Source: Conus ventricosus (Eukaryota; Mollusca; Gastropoda; Neogastropoda; Conidae). From it: a stretch of DNA of 64,000 nt. Position 1 is the stretch's first letter; each line of letters starts with the position of its first letter. The stretch is taken from NCBI GenBank assembly GCA_018398815.1, contig CM031616.1, positions 29,171,886 to 29,235,885 of the forward strand, in the 5' to 3' direction. Below, in pieces: positions 10,184 to 22,105 of this stretch. Position numbers and translations under genes: made by a program. Under the pieces are notes generated by a model that did no database searches, had not been told where the DNA came from, and saw only the letters and a list, made by a program, of their open reading frames with translations.

Positions 10184-10711
10184 ATCAGGATCAGGATCAG
10201 GATCAGGATCAGGGCGTTGTATCAAATACAACTTAGCCCGTTTAGGCTTTTTACGCCCCTTCTGTATGAATATATCCTTTTTTTTTTCGTAACCGTTGGT
10301 CCAGTTATGTCCAGGGCTAGCTCAGACCTATTATCCATCAAATTCATATCTAATTTTTGTTAATAATTCATGTTTATCTATGAGGTTCTTAAAAACATTA
10401 ATACTAGGTGCACGTTTGATGTTAAGTGTTAGTTTATTCCAAAAGTTGGTTACTCTGTTAGTAAAAGTAAATTTTCTTAAATTCGTTCTAGAATATTGTT
10501 TAAATATTTTATCTTCACTGTTCCTTGTAACATTCTTCTGCATTAGAAGCATTAGACTGGAATGATTATGCCTAACTTGATTGTTTTGATGTGAATGAGT
10601 TTTAGAGAGAAAACAAAAAATTCTGTAACGGAAGACGCAGATATACCTTTTCAGTATTTTAAATCTAGAGAGTCTCTGAAAGACGTCACGAGATAAGCAA
10701 GTCCCGCACAT
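10184..10711 (-). mobile_element. LINE 3' end (LINE G): ORF2 C-terminus, hairpin, (TGATCC)n tail
   Basis: The minus strand encodes the end of an APE-type LINE polyprotein. RTNLRKFTFTNRVTNFWNKL then KRAPSINVFKNLIDKH fits the usual R-x-F-x-x-RVxxxWNxLP...S-x-x-x-FKxxLDKH ending. After the stop lies a short 3' UTR with a perfect hairpin GTTGTAT-tt-g-ATACAAC, then five CTGATC units at the very end (10184-10212). A hairpin plus microsatellite is the usual 3' recognition signal of CR1/L2-like elements. The 5' part is lost. Confidence 0.75.
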
Positions 10712-11029
10712 CGTTTTGGCACAGCGCTAATGGGACAAAATAGGCCTACGAGCTTTTAAAATATACCCCCATCTCCTCCAACCGCGTCCCGCTGCCGAAA
10801 AAAATAATCAGAATAAAAAAGAAAATTATAATGTGTATGCTTGAGGAAAGAATCAAGTGAAGTAGGCATTACGGAAAGCGAAAGCGAAACTTGCCGACAT
10901 GTAAAAAAAATTAAAAAATAAAAGTTTCTACACAAAACTCACATACGAAACCAAGAGAAGGAAGATATTGCCTGTGTTAAAAGCTGAAGGCTTCTTTGCA
11001 TTTACTGACAAGGAAAAGACTGAGAGCAC

Positions 11030-11322
11030 CTGCTTTCACTGTCTCATTTAAAAAACAAATTGATTCGACAGTTTTGAGATCTGCATATTGACGATTTTCT
11101 ATTTTTGCTTCCCCGGATGTTTTGCTGTTGCCTGGGCCTGAATTTGGCCATTGCTTTTGGCTTCTTGAATATCGAGTGCGACCCCTTGTTGCCAGGTTTG
11201 CTCCGGGGGCCAACAGTCTGAGTCGCACTGTTTTATGTTATTTTATTTTACTTTTTAACATGCGCGCTGGTGACCTACTCGTTTTTGAGTGAACCAGTAT
11301 TTTAGGAAGAAGAAGAAGAAGA
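11030..11322 (+). mobile_element. LINE A 3' UTR fragment
   Basis: Matches the 3' ends of the LINE A copies at 40130-40418, 43260-43556 and 53030-53332. Shared blocks are AAACAAATTGATWCGACAGT, TTGAATATCGAGTGCGACCC, CCAACAGTCTGAGTCGCACT and GTGAACCAGTATTTTAG(GAA)n. It is an isolated 5'-truncated insertion, which confirms the family is dispersed and ends in (GAA)n. Confidence 0.9.
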
Positions 11323-11825
11323 GCATTCTGGTAACCAATCTTACTTTCCACCGCCATTTCTGCCTTCCACAACAAACTTACAAAATGATTTCAATTGTGA
11401 TCTTGACTGACAAGGACGTTAATGACAAAAACCCAGAATGTATTTGTGATGCAAAATCAGGATGCACAGTTTTCCAGTTTTGTTCCTTTTTGGGTGGGAA
11501 CCAATTGTTATTTTCTTAATTACATGCCAGACATTGTAAACTGCTCAAAATTTCTGCAGATGAGATCGGGGATTTTGAGTAGAGGTAAACTATAGGACTG
11601 TATCAATAAGTTAGTGAGTTGGTCATAGGACTGGGTAATCAAGTTTAACAGTAAAAGAAAGTAAAACAAAAAGTGATAATAGCCCCAATTTTAGATGTAT
11701 GATGGATCAAAGGAATTTACGTGACCTGTAACCCACTGAAGCAGAAACGAATAAGGAGTCTTCGTTGATGAAATTCTAATTTTGACCAGCACATTACTCC
11801 AACTGTAAAAACGGAAAAAAAGAAT

Positions 11826-11990
11826 TTGTCATATGATATCAGGTTTTATTCAGTCCAAATCCAAGGTCATGGTTTATATGGTAACACTTTTTTGTTTAAA
11901 CTAGTTAGGTCAGTTTTAGAACATGGTAACACAGTATGGTCTCCAAATTTAAAGTTCATAAGGCTTATAGGTGTTTCAAACACGTTTGAG
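11826..11990 (+). pseudogene. LINE reverse transcriptase C-terminal scrap
   Basis: Reads FKLVRSVLEHGNTVWSPNLK, the LVRPxLEYGxxVWxPxxK motif just after the RT domain. The closest relative in the window is LINE E at 60840-60880 (MVRxILEYGNTVWSPYLK). Only about 40 codons are recognisable. Confidence 0.65.
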
Positions 11991-12077
11991 ATGAATCACT
12001 TATTTGAAATGATTTAAAAGGATGATAGTCTATGCTTACACACACACAAAAACTGTCACAGAAACACATGTACGAAC

Positions 12078-12086
12078 ACACATATG

Positions 12087-12146
<60 letters not shown>

Positions 12147-12194
12147 AAGGCACACATACACACACAATGTATGCAGGCACACACATGCATGTAC

Positions 12195-12235
<41 letters not shown>
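12078..12235. repeat. (CA)n arrays
   Basis: CA repeats at about 12087-12143 and 12197-12235, separated by CACACATACA variants. Confidence 0.95.
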
Positions 12236-12237
<2 letters not shown>

Positions 12238-12450
12238 TGATTAGTAAGGTGAACCATTACAAAATGATGTAAATTCATACACAAATACAAGCACTGGCTC
12301 TGATATAAACCTGTACACATGCAAATTACCTTTTTGATGTTTATTTGCATATTTATTAGTGTTCTCATATTAGCAAGGCATAGAAAAGTTAAAGGTTGGA
12401 ATTAAACTTTACAAAATGAGTGATGCAGATACATATGCTCACAGACACAG

Positions 12451-12492
<42 letters not shown>
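12451..12492. repeat. (CA)n microsatellite
   Basis: About 40 bp of CA. Confidence 0.9.
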
Positions 12493-12493
<1 letters not shown>

Positions 12494-12831
12494 CTCAAAT
12501 ACACATTGTTTTGTTCTGAAATCAAATTTAGAATTTACATTGAAGAAATGATAACGATGCAAGCACACACACACACACAGTGGCCCTGCTCAGAGAACTT
12601 TCTTAATCAGTTTGCTGTACTGACATGTATTGGGTCGACTCAATACGTTATTTTCTTTCACAGTATATTGATTTGACCCAATACAGGGATTGTATGAGGT
12701 CAGACTTACCTTCATTGATCTGTCAGTCATGTTTGTTATCTTTTCATTGCAAACTGATTAAAGAAATTCTATGAATGTTAGTAATCAAACTGTCAAATCG
12801 TATACAAAAACGAGTGACTCGTTGTTTTCAG

Positions 12832-12921
12832 GTATTTTATAGATAACGGAGCTATCTTTCAAGCCGCATTGTGGGGTCAGTGAGTGTGAGTGCAGAGCTG
12901 GCAGCCAGGACAGCACGAAGC
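12832..12921 (+). other. MYG1 upstream exonic segment (5' UTR or targeting peptide)
   Basis: A good splice acceptor (GTTGTTTTCAG) ends at 12831, directly before the MYG1 first coding exon. The same acceptor ends at 62702 in the second copy. So another exon probably lies upstream, which I could not identify. In the second copy this stretch is open in the MYG1 frame; here an in-frame TAA makes it untranslated if the acceptor is used. Confidence 0.5.
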
Positions 12922-13025
12922 ATGGTGAAGATTGGTACACACAACGGAACGTTTCACTGCGATGAGGTGCTGGCCTGCTTCATGCTGAAGCAACTCCCTG
13001 TCTACAATGATGCTGAAATCATCAG
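12922..13025 (+). CDS. MYG1: MYG1 coding exon 1
   Basis: [20 protein letters not shown] through EIIR. Donor AG|GTGGGT, phase 2. It differs from the second copy at 8 of 104 bases, with one amino-acid change (N to K). Confidence 0.92.
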
Positions 13026-14651
13026 GTGGGTTAGGATTTGGAACCATAGATGGTAGGTTTTATGGTCTGGGAACTACAGCAGAAGATCTCTGAAGTCTCC
13101 AAGATTTAATGATAATGAATATCTGTATAGTGCCGTACCTCACACAGTGCAAGTTCTCAGTGCTGTACAGAATCAAAGCATGCAAAACAAAACTAAAAGG
13201 TTGTTTGAAAAGGAGGTGCAAAAGTCAATCAGTTAACTGTTCAATCAGTTAGGTATTTAAACAGGATACAGAATTATGATTTATTCCAGTTACCGTGTAT
13301 GGGAATCCAACCTTGAATTCTGTACAACAAATAGTGTTAGATAAACACACATGCAGACAGGTATGCACAGATAGAGGACTTGGCCGCAGAGAATAATGAA
13401 AAATAGTTCAGGGATGAGCATGTAAAAAGACAAGTTAAAATTTCATTCTGAAGGAAGAGGATGACTGGATGTAATGAATAGTGACAGACAGACTATTCCA
13501 CACACAAAAAATGCTATCTGCCCAATATCTTTTAAAGCTTGGCTCAGCCAGGTGTATAGTGTCAGCAGGTGAGCGAAGTTGTTTACAGAAACTGGAGATC
13601 TCGAGCAGATCAGACATGTATGCTGGGGAAGAGTCCTACAGAAAAATATGACACAGAATAGAAAGCATGTGTTCAAATCTAGAATGGACCAGTAGCCAAT
13701 GCAAAACTTGATGGAGTGGAGCCACATATTTTTGCTTTTCCATTTTGCAGACAAGCCTGACGGCTGAAATCAATAATGAATGATAAGATTTGAACAGTAC
13801 AGGTCTTGAAGAAAGTTTGTGAAATTTTCACTTTTTCTGAAGGTGCTTGATAAAGCCTTGAAAAATGTTGCCATCATTGCATATGGCCACCCCTTGGTTA
13901 ATGCCCCCAGTGATGCATCCTTAAGGAGTAAGCCTTCATGCAGGATTGCAAGTCCCCAACCAAGCCACGCTCACTCTGGAGATTTGTTGTTGTTGTTGTC
14001 GTACCCTGGCTAAAAGACTCCAGGGATCAACAGCCGAAGTACTTGAACACTATGGTACAAATGCATCAGCTGGGGATGAGAACATTACATGTGTGACCGT
14101 TTTTGATTACCCCGCCACATGGGCTGCCACACTCCGACTTTGGAGGATTTGGGAGACTGGTAGTATTGTGCTAGGAGCTTGTCACAACTGAAGACAATCC
14201 CCGCATAACTATGCAGAGCATAACAACATTTTGATGTAGCTTTGGATGTTCTAGCCTATGTCAACTGGCCTGACACAGCCTTAAGCCAAGGCAAACTCTG
14301 GAGAGTGAAGTGCCAACCCTAACCTATGCTCGTTGTCTTTCACACACCATTTCTGTATTTCCAGAAATGTTGCTCCTCGGTGGTTCAAGTCCAGACAGTT
14401 AAGGGTTGCCCTCTCTGCCAAAGGTATACATGCTTTGATGCTTTAATCTGCCCGTATGACATGGAAGCCACTCATCCTAGCAATGCATCATCCCCTTTCA
14501 AGTTCATGTCCCGCCATGTCTGCAACATGGCTTCCTTCCCCTATAGATAGGGGTTCAGTCCCGGTGATCAGTTCTGCACTCTTGTTCCCCAGCAAGAGAA
14601 ATTTTGTGGTGCTCAGCAGTCCACTCAGTGCAGGGAGAGGGTTGGGGGATG

Positions 14652-14682
<31 letters not shown>

Positions 14683-17600
14683 GACTGGCTTTTCATGCCC
14701 TTTTGGGAAGTTTAGTTTCTCTCCCACTCCCTGAAGCTCATCTTAATTAGCCTGCTACTTACAGCATGTCTCACTGGGATTAGATTAAATTTTCCTGTTC
14801 CCAGGATCAACATGTCTACTGTCCCAGAACAACTGTGTGACTGTTCCAGACATTGTGGCTACAAATCAAATATTGATGAAAAGAAAAAAATAATGTTCTT
14901 TGTAAGTAATTTTTGTGTGTATGTGTTTGATGCTTATGCTTCAAGCAGAATCTTTAAAGTTTTTGTGTTTGTCCATCAGATGATTTGTGCACACTGTTGC
15001 AGAACGAGGGACCCCAAGTTGCTAGAGCAGTGTGACATTGTCGTGGATGTGGGAGGGTGTACAACCCTGACATCCATCGCTATGATCACCACCAGAGGTT
15101 AGTCAGGGCATGTCTGTATAACTGGTCACTGCTTTTTTGTTGTTGTATAGTATGGATTGTACATTTTGTGTAAAGTTCATTGACACTGCTTTAGAGCTTC
15201 TGAGGTTGGTTGGGCTGTAAATAACATGGCTGCTGATTGAAAGACTACTGTACAGATACTATGGAAGTATTGTTGTATGTTGTGTAAGATTCCATCAACT
15301 CCATGATGTGTCGGTGTCTTCTTAGTCTTCCTTATCCAGTGCTTCCCCTTTCCTAATTCTGCCAACTTTTCTCCCTTTCCTCACCCCCTCCAGCCCTCTT
15401 CTCTCCCCCATCCTCTTCTCCCTCCCTCCCCATGCCACACAACTTTGCCCCCATTGTTTGCTTCCACTCCTGTGCTTATCTTTTGATATTTCCTTTATTT
15501 CAGACTGAAAGAAGGTTTTGTTTTTTATGTGAACTTAAGTCACGTGAAATGGAGAGTAAAGGTGTGTGCGTATTTTGTTCATTGTCACCATAGCTGGGGA
15601 CCACAGTAATAGATCAGGACTGACAGTGACCTTGACCTTCCACTCCTAGCCTTCCCTCCTCCCATTCAGGGTGGTGAGGAGAGGGTTTCACACTCCCTGA
15701 GCCAAACATCACCCCCCCCCCCCAACTTCTGATTCATAGTAGTTCTTAAGTCCTTATTCCCTCCCCTGTTCGATGCAGAAGTATCCCTGTTTGTAACCAA
15801 TGCCACATCTGTGTCCTGGAGGTAGACAGAGAACTAAGGGGTACCTGGTCACCAGCAGGTGGTAGAGAATTCAGGTTTTGCTTTCCAATATGCAGATCAT
15901 TCACAGAGACGATGAACAGCCTGCGGCCACAGAAAAAATGGGTGACCAAACTGAGCTCCGCTGGTCTGGTCTACCTTCATTTTGGCCATGACATTTTAGC
16001 ACATCTGCTTGAGCTGTCGCCTTCTGATCCTGTCACTGACCTCATCTATGACCAGGTATACGAGAACTTTGTGCAGGAGGTGGATGCTATTGATAATGGA
16101 ATTAATGCAACAGATGAAGAGCCGAGGTGAGTTGCGTGTGCCTTGGGCGTAAACTGTTTGTGCTTTGTGTTTTGCACAAAGATACAGATGACTGAGACCT
16201 TTTTGTGTGCCTAATGCTTGAAATCTGATGCATATTTGAGCAGACCAGTTCACTACATTAACTGTCTAACTACTTTGTGTTTCGCACCTGACATTTAGGT
16301 AACTACCAGTTTTATTTTCAGGGCACTAGACAAACTTATAAAAGCAGGGTGATATTTTGAGAAGAAAAATTACTCCCACCGCCAGCAGCACCATTCCACC
16401 ATGCCCACCACCCCTCTTGAAAAAATTCAAGTGCAACAAATTTTGTATGAAATGTAGTTGTGGATATAGTTTGCTATGAAAGTGTCTGTGTTGTTGATGT
16501 CAAAGCTGGAATTGATCTGTAAGGCAAGTCTTGACTCCTCCCTTTTTTTAAAAATTGTAACACACACTCCTACTGAGCTTTGATGTGAGTGCAAACACAC
16601 TCATACTACTTTCTTAGCCATTGCGATTGATTCAGAGGTGCATGTGCCACTAAATGTCCACAATAATGTTGAAAAAAATCAGCCATTGCTGTTACTCATT
16701 GTTGCCTACAATATGAGTTGAAAAATAATATTCTAAGACTTTGACTTGAATTCTGTGCAAATGGAGGTCACTTCCACTTTAGTAGACACTTTTAGACACT
16801 ACATCTTCACTACATCTTAACACCCAAAGCTTCCCAACAAGAGACAAACTGCAGTGTCACCATTGACAGTTAGATCTACATTTATCTGAAGATAGTGGGC
16901 ATGGTAGATTGGCTATGACTAATGGGGACTGTAGCAAAATTTTCCTCCTGAATTATTTTGTGCCCAGATACAACCAGACATTACAAGTCCACTTGCTTAA
17001 GTGTTGGTGACAAGTTGATTTGGCCCTGGTTACCACATTGACTTGGAAGTCATTGTGAACGCACATTGATCAACTAATTTTGTGCTATGTCCTGTGTTGC
17101 AGTGTGAACAATTACTAATCTACTAGACATTGGTTGGGAACCTGTCTGTGTTGGGCCGATTACAGTGGTCCTCTCATTTTCCTGATCCTGACTTTTTAAA
17201 ATTTTGCTTGATTGTTCATTGCATAACGGAGAGCGGGGACCATCTTTAAACCTCCAAGAGTCCTGTTTAAAGCCATTTTGGTTCTGGTGCTGAACTCTGG
17301 TATGAGTTTCAGGCATCCTTTTGCATGAATCCAAACTTTGACTCCAAAGTGAGATCCCACCATCCTTTTCGATATTCTGGCATTTGTTTGTACAGGTAAG
17401 TATGAAGAAAAGGATTTTTCCTACTAAACTAGTTTTATGACATACTTACCTGTCCAAACAGCTAGAACTCCCTCCCTCCTCCTCGCAGTTGTGAAAAAGG
17501 GAGAAAACTGATTTATTTTGGAGTAAAGTGAGTTTGTTTTGCTCAAGGGAGAGCACTCATACATTCCCTTAGGTTGAGTAGCATGAGCTCCCCACTCTCC

Positions 17601-17798
17601 AAATGATTCTTTCTTTTTAGGGGTAATTTCCTGATGTTCCACGTAGTAGGAGAAACGTTTACATGATACATAAGAAAGAAACAACAAACATGAATTTAGA
17701 AAAAAAACATGAATTAAATAAACTTGAATAAAATGAATAGTACTTAGACAAAATTAGGATACAATTCAGATATAATATACATTTGAGGGAAAAAATAT

Positions 17799-17874
<76 letters not shown>

Positions 17875-18313
17875 CACACACGCACACACACACACACACT
17901 TATCAAATTTACCTTCATCACACATACACCACGTAACATCACCAAATGCTCTTAGCATAAGCACATAAACAATTTAACTTGTTTGAACATGCATAGTTTG
18001 AGGGAACCCATCAAGTTGAGATTTACCTCCTTCTCACAAACACCACCGAATATCATCAAATATCACCAAATGCTTACAGCACAAGCACATAAACAATTTA
18101 ATCAGTATGAACATGCATTGTTCGAGGGAACCCATGGAGTTGAGATGTTATACAATAATGTTATTCTGCATGTTTAAACTTAATACAAGTCGATTAAATG
18201 CATGTGGTATGCTTTCCTGAATGACAAGCTTGGTTTACATTTAATGCAGTCATGTATGTCATTCCATAATTTACTACTAGAATGAATGAGAGAGGACTTG
18301 AATAGATCAGTCC

Positions 18314-18353
<40 letters not shown>

Positions 18354-19777
18354 TGGGATGACGTTTGTTATGAACAGTGGATTGGACATTGAGAATTAGG
18401 CATGTTAAATTGTTCATTTTATACATATAGACAGCTTTGTTGTAATGACAGTTCATATTGAAAGGAAATTAAATGTCTATAATTGTTTATAATCATCAGG
18501 GCAGTAAATAGAGGAGAGAAGATTTGAGGAGAATTTCCTGTAGAAAGTATCTGTATAAGCTGTCAAGAGGTTTTAAGCATGTTTGACTGGCCAGATCCCA
18601 AAATCTTGATGAATGATCAATGTCTAGCTGGATGTATGCATTTAAAAAAGTAGCTTGCTGATATACTGATCAAGAAAATGTATTATTCTATTCAACTTCT
18701 TTTGATTTATTGGCAAGCCTTTTGCAAAGTATAGAAATATGTTGGACCAAGATTGGTTATCATCTGTAGTAAGCCCAAGTAATTTGTAGAAATTCAATCC
18801 TAATAAAGAAGAAGAAAGTTATAAAACTAAAGGAAAGACAGATCCAAAGTATTTTTGCAGATAGTTTACCTACAACATTGAATTTCTGTTCTAATATTGT
18901 TCAGATTCTGTTAAAGCTTAACTTTATAAAACCCACATCTTTGCCAACAACCAGAATAGTTGATAAATACAAAAAGTGTACAATGCAGTTCCTTAAAATG
19001 AGGAACATTGGCCTGGCTAGCTCATAAATGGTTTCTAATATCAGCTAGATGGCAAATACTACAACTTGACCTGGTCAGCAGGTTGATGTATGCTGTTTTG
19101 AAATGTCCAGGGTGTGCATCAGCAGCCATTTTGGTGTTACAGATACAGAATTTCCACACACCTCAGCAGACGAGTGGGAGACTGTAATCCAAAGTGGAAT
19201 GAGAAAAATTTGGATGAAATGGTATGATAACAGATTTTTGTTTTTGTTGTTATTTAACTCAGAATCGCTTACTGTCCCTGTTGATAGGAACAACATTAAC
19301 GTACTGGACTTATTTTCAAAGTTAGTCAATAGATGGTCACTTACTGGATGAAAGTAGGGGGGGGGGGTTGTTTGTTTTTTTGTGATATACCCTTTTTATA
19401 TTCTTGTAAGCCTGTATTCTATTGCCCAGAATGTCAGAAGATAGATAAAACATGGAAGTTATTGAGACCATGTAGTTTTGTGTCATACCTCTTCTTGTTT
19501 GTAGTTACTGATGACAGAAAGTGTGCTACAGATCACCCATGAAACTATGGATTTAATATCTCATCTGCATTATCAACTGCTAATCTTTATAACAAAATTA
19601 CTGCAAAGAGCGTCAAAAGAAAATGAAATATCAAGCAATTATGATCATTGTTTTTGTTGTGTTATCTTCAAGTAATACTGCACAGAAACTTTTTCTTTCT
19701 TTTTTTTTAACCACAGTAAAATGTAAACAATACAGGTGAACAGTCTGATTGAAAAAAAAGAAGAAGAAGAAAGAGAG

Positions 19778-19821
<44 letters not shown>

Positions 19822-19886
19822 AATGAGTCCCTAGTGAAGAACAATGTGCTCAACAAATCTGCAGGATGTAAAAGTTGATGCAAGAT

Positions 19887-19939
<53 letters not shown>

Positions 19940-22051
19940 CACACGCACACACACACACACACAAGTTAGTCAACATCATTGAGAAAGCAGCTCTATATTT
20001 GTTTCATTATTTCAGTTTCAAAAAAAAGAAAAAAAGAGTCATTGTTCATCCAGGCAAGATATTTTCCAAGAATGATATGAGTATTTTCACCCCATTTCAC
20101 CAAGTGGTAAGTCGCGTGCCGCAATCATTCTTGCGGCATGCTCCGAAAAAGCTAATCCGAAGTGTGTGTGTGTGTTACAGATAGGTCAGGTAGTAGAAAA
20201 GGTACTTGAATGGCTGAGCATTTTAAATCTTAGCCTCTGATGTCTTTGCAGACCTGCTTCCAGCTAGCATTTGAACTGGCTGGTGCCGAGTTCTTGTCTT
20301 GTGTGAACTTCTACAAGACAGTCTGGCTACCTGCTCGGGATATTGTCCTGAAAGCTCTCAATGACAGGAAAGAGGTAGGACATGCAATTAAGTTGCAGCA
20401 GTGTTTCATCATCTTTTACTCACAGAGAAAACTTTCATTCTCGTGGTTAAAAAGATAACTTGTACTTTGGTCATTGCCATCGTAAGGATGAACATTTCAC
20501 TTGGTTGGCCTCATCATGTAACTGTATAAAGAAAGATCCTAGATACCATGTAGGTGTGCCTGATTATGGCTTAACCCAGCATTCTGGGGAAGCGTCGAGC
20601 TATTAACAAACCAGCATCACTTAAAAGTCTCTTGTCACTGTTACTGTATTCTGGTAATTAATAGAACATTGAAACAAATTTGATTACTCATTCATTACAG
20701 CAGACCTTGTTGTGGAGTTTTCTTTGAGAAGGGTGTATCTTTGTATCCCAGCTGCCTTTCCATATTTGTTTCACCCCCATATTTTGTGCGTTTAAATCAT
20801 GTGTGGCCTGTAAATGATAACAAACTTGGGGACTGGATCATCTTGTTTCCTACTTCTTTCATTGTTCACTAGACTGCTGCATGGTTCAGTGCATAAGATA
20901 CATATTGTGAGAAGAGTGATCACAAGTTCTGTATGCAGTGCCCTTGCTTCAGGTGGATAGCAGTGGGGAAATCATAGTGATGACAGAGGGGAACGCCCCC
21001 TGGATAGAGCACCTGTTCACCATGGAGGAAGAACTTGGCATTTCTCCGCCCATCAAGTGTCTGCTGTTTGCTGACAAAAACGGCCACTGGCATGTAAGGT
21101 GTGTGCCCATCAACCAAGGATCCTTTGAGAACAGGTGAGAAGAGTGCCCTCTGATAGGTATCTTCCTGTAAAAGGATATTTGTTGGAAGAGTTTTAAAAA
21201 TTTTAAGAGGGGGAGAAATGAATGAAAATTAGTATTTGATACACTTTCAGGCATAATTTTCTTTCTTTTGTCCTTACTGATTTTGAGAACTCCCACGGTC
21301 AGTTTTAGATTTGCATAAATATTAACCCCTATCGTTTCTAAAACATGCCTATGTGTAGTGTACTCTAGGCATTTGGAAAACATGGTGGCATGTAAACCTC
21401 CTTATCATTCGGATAACGCATTTATGTGTAGGGCATGAGGGCATGGGTTCACGTTGTCTTAATCAAATGGCAAGCAGAAGTTGTATTCTTGCCACATAAT
21501 TTTGTGACTAGGTCATTGGAACCAGCATTGATTGAGCAACATTTCAACAGGAAATGACCCCACATCTTGAATGAGAATTAATTTGATTGGATGATAATTA
21601 AGAAAATTAGAGATTTTGACTGCACATGATGGATGCCAGAATTTTGAGCAGAGAGACAGCTGATGTACCAGTATTGAATTTAACAGCAGAAGAAGCTTAT
21701 TTATACAGAAAAATAAGTAGCGACAAAATCAAAAAGTGTTTTGTGATGACTTTAAAAGCAGAAGTAAATTTGTTTATTGTCAATATTGTTGGAGATTAAC
21801 TGCAACAAAGCCAATTTGGTCACGTTGAAAGTTGGCCAGTTGCTGACTGAAAATTCATGAATCCATATCAATTCAAGTGTAAAATTGATGTCTGGTGAAG
21901 TTTATTTTGTAACACTGAAAAAGGAAGATTGTTGTGTTTGAAAGGACATTTTGAATTGAAATTTGATTGCCTGCTGTTATTCTGGTCGATAACGAGTGAT
22001 AACTTTGCCAGGTTTCAAACCATGGTCTTAGACTGGAGATGCCGAGTCTAG

Positions 22052-22105
<54 letters not shown>

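Noticed and set aside
12032..12272. CRISPR-like alternation of repeats and spacers
   Set aside because: CA microsatellites with interruptions; no constant repeat or spacer length, and a eukaryotic context.
13443..13754. Minus-strand ORF in MYG1 intron 1, partly matching one at 63102-63365
   Set aside because: The similarity follows from duplication of the MYG1 locus; outside a short stretch the frames and ends are not kept.
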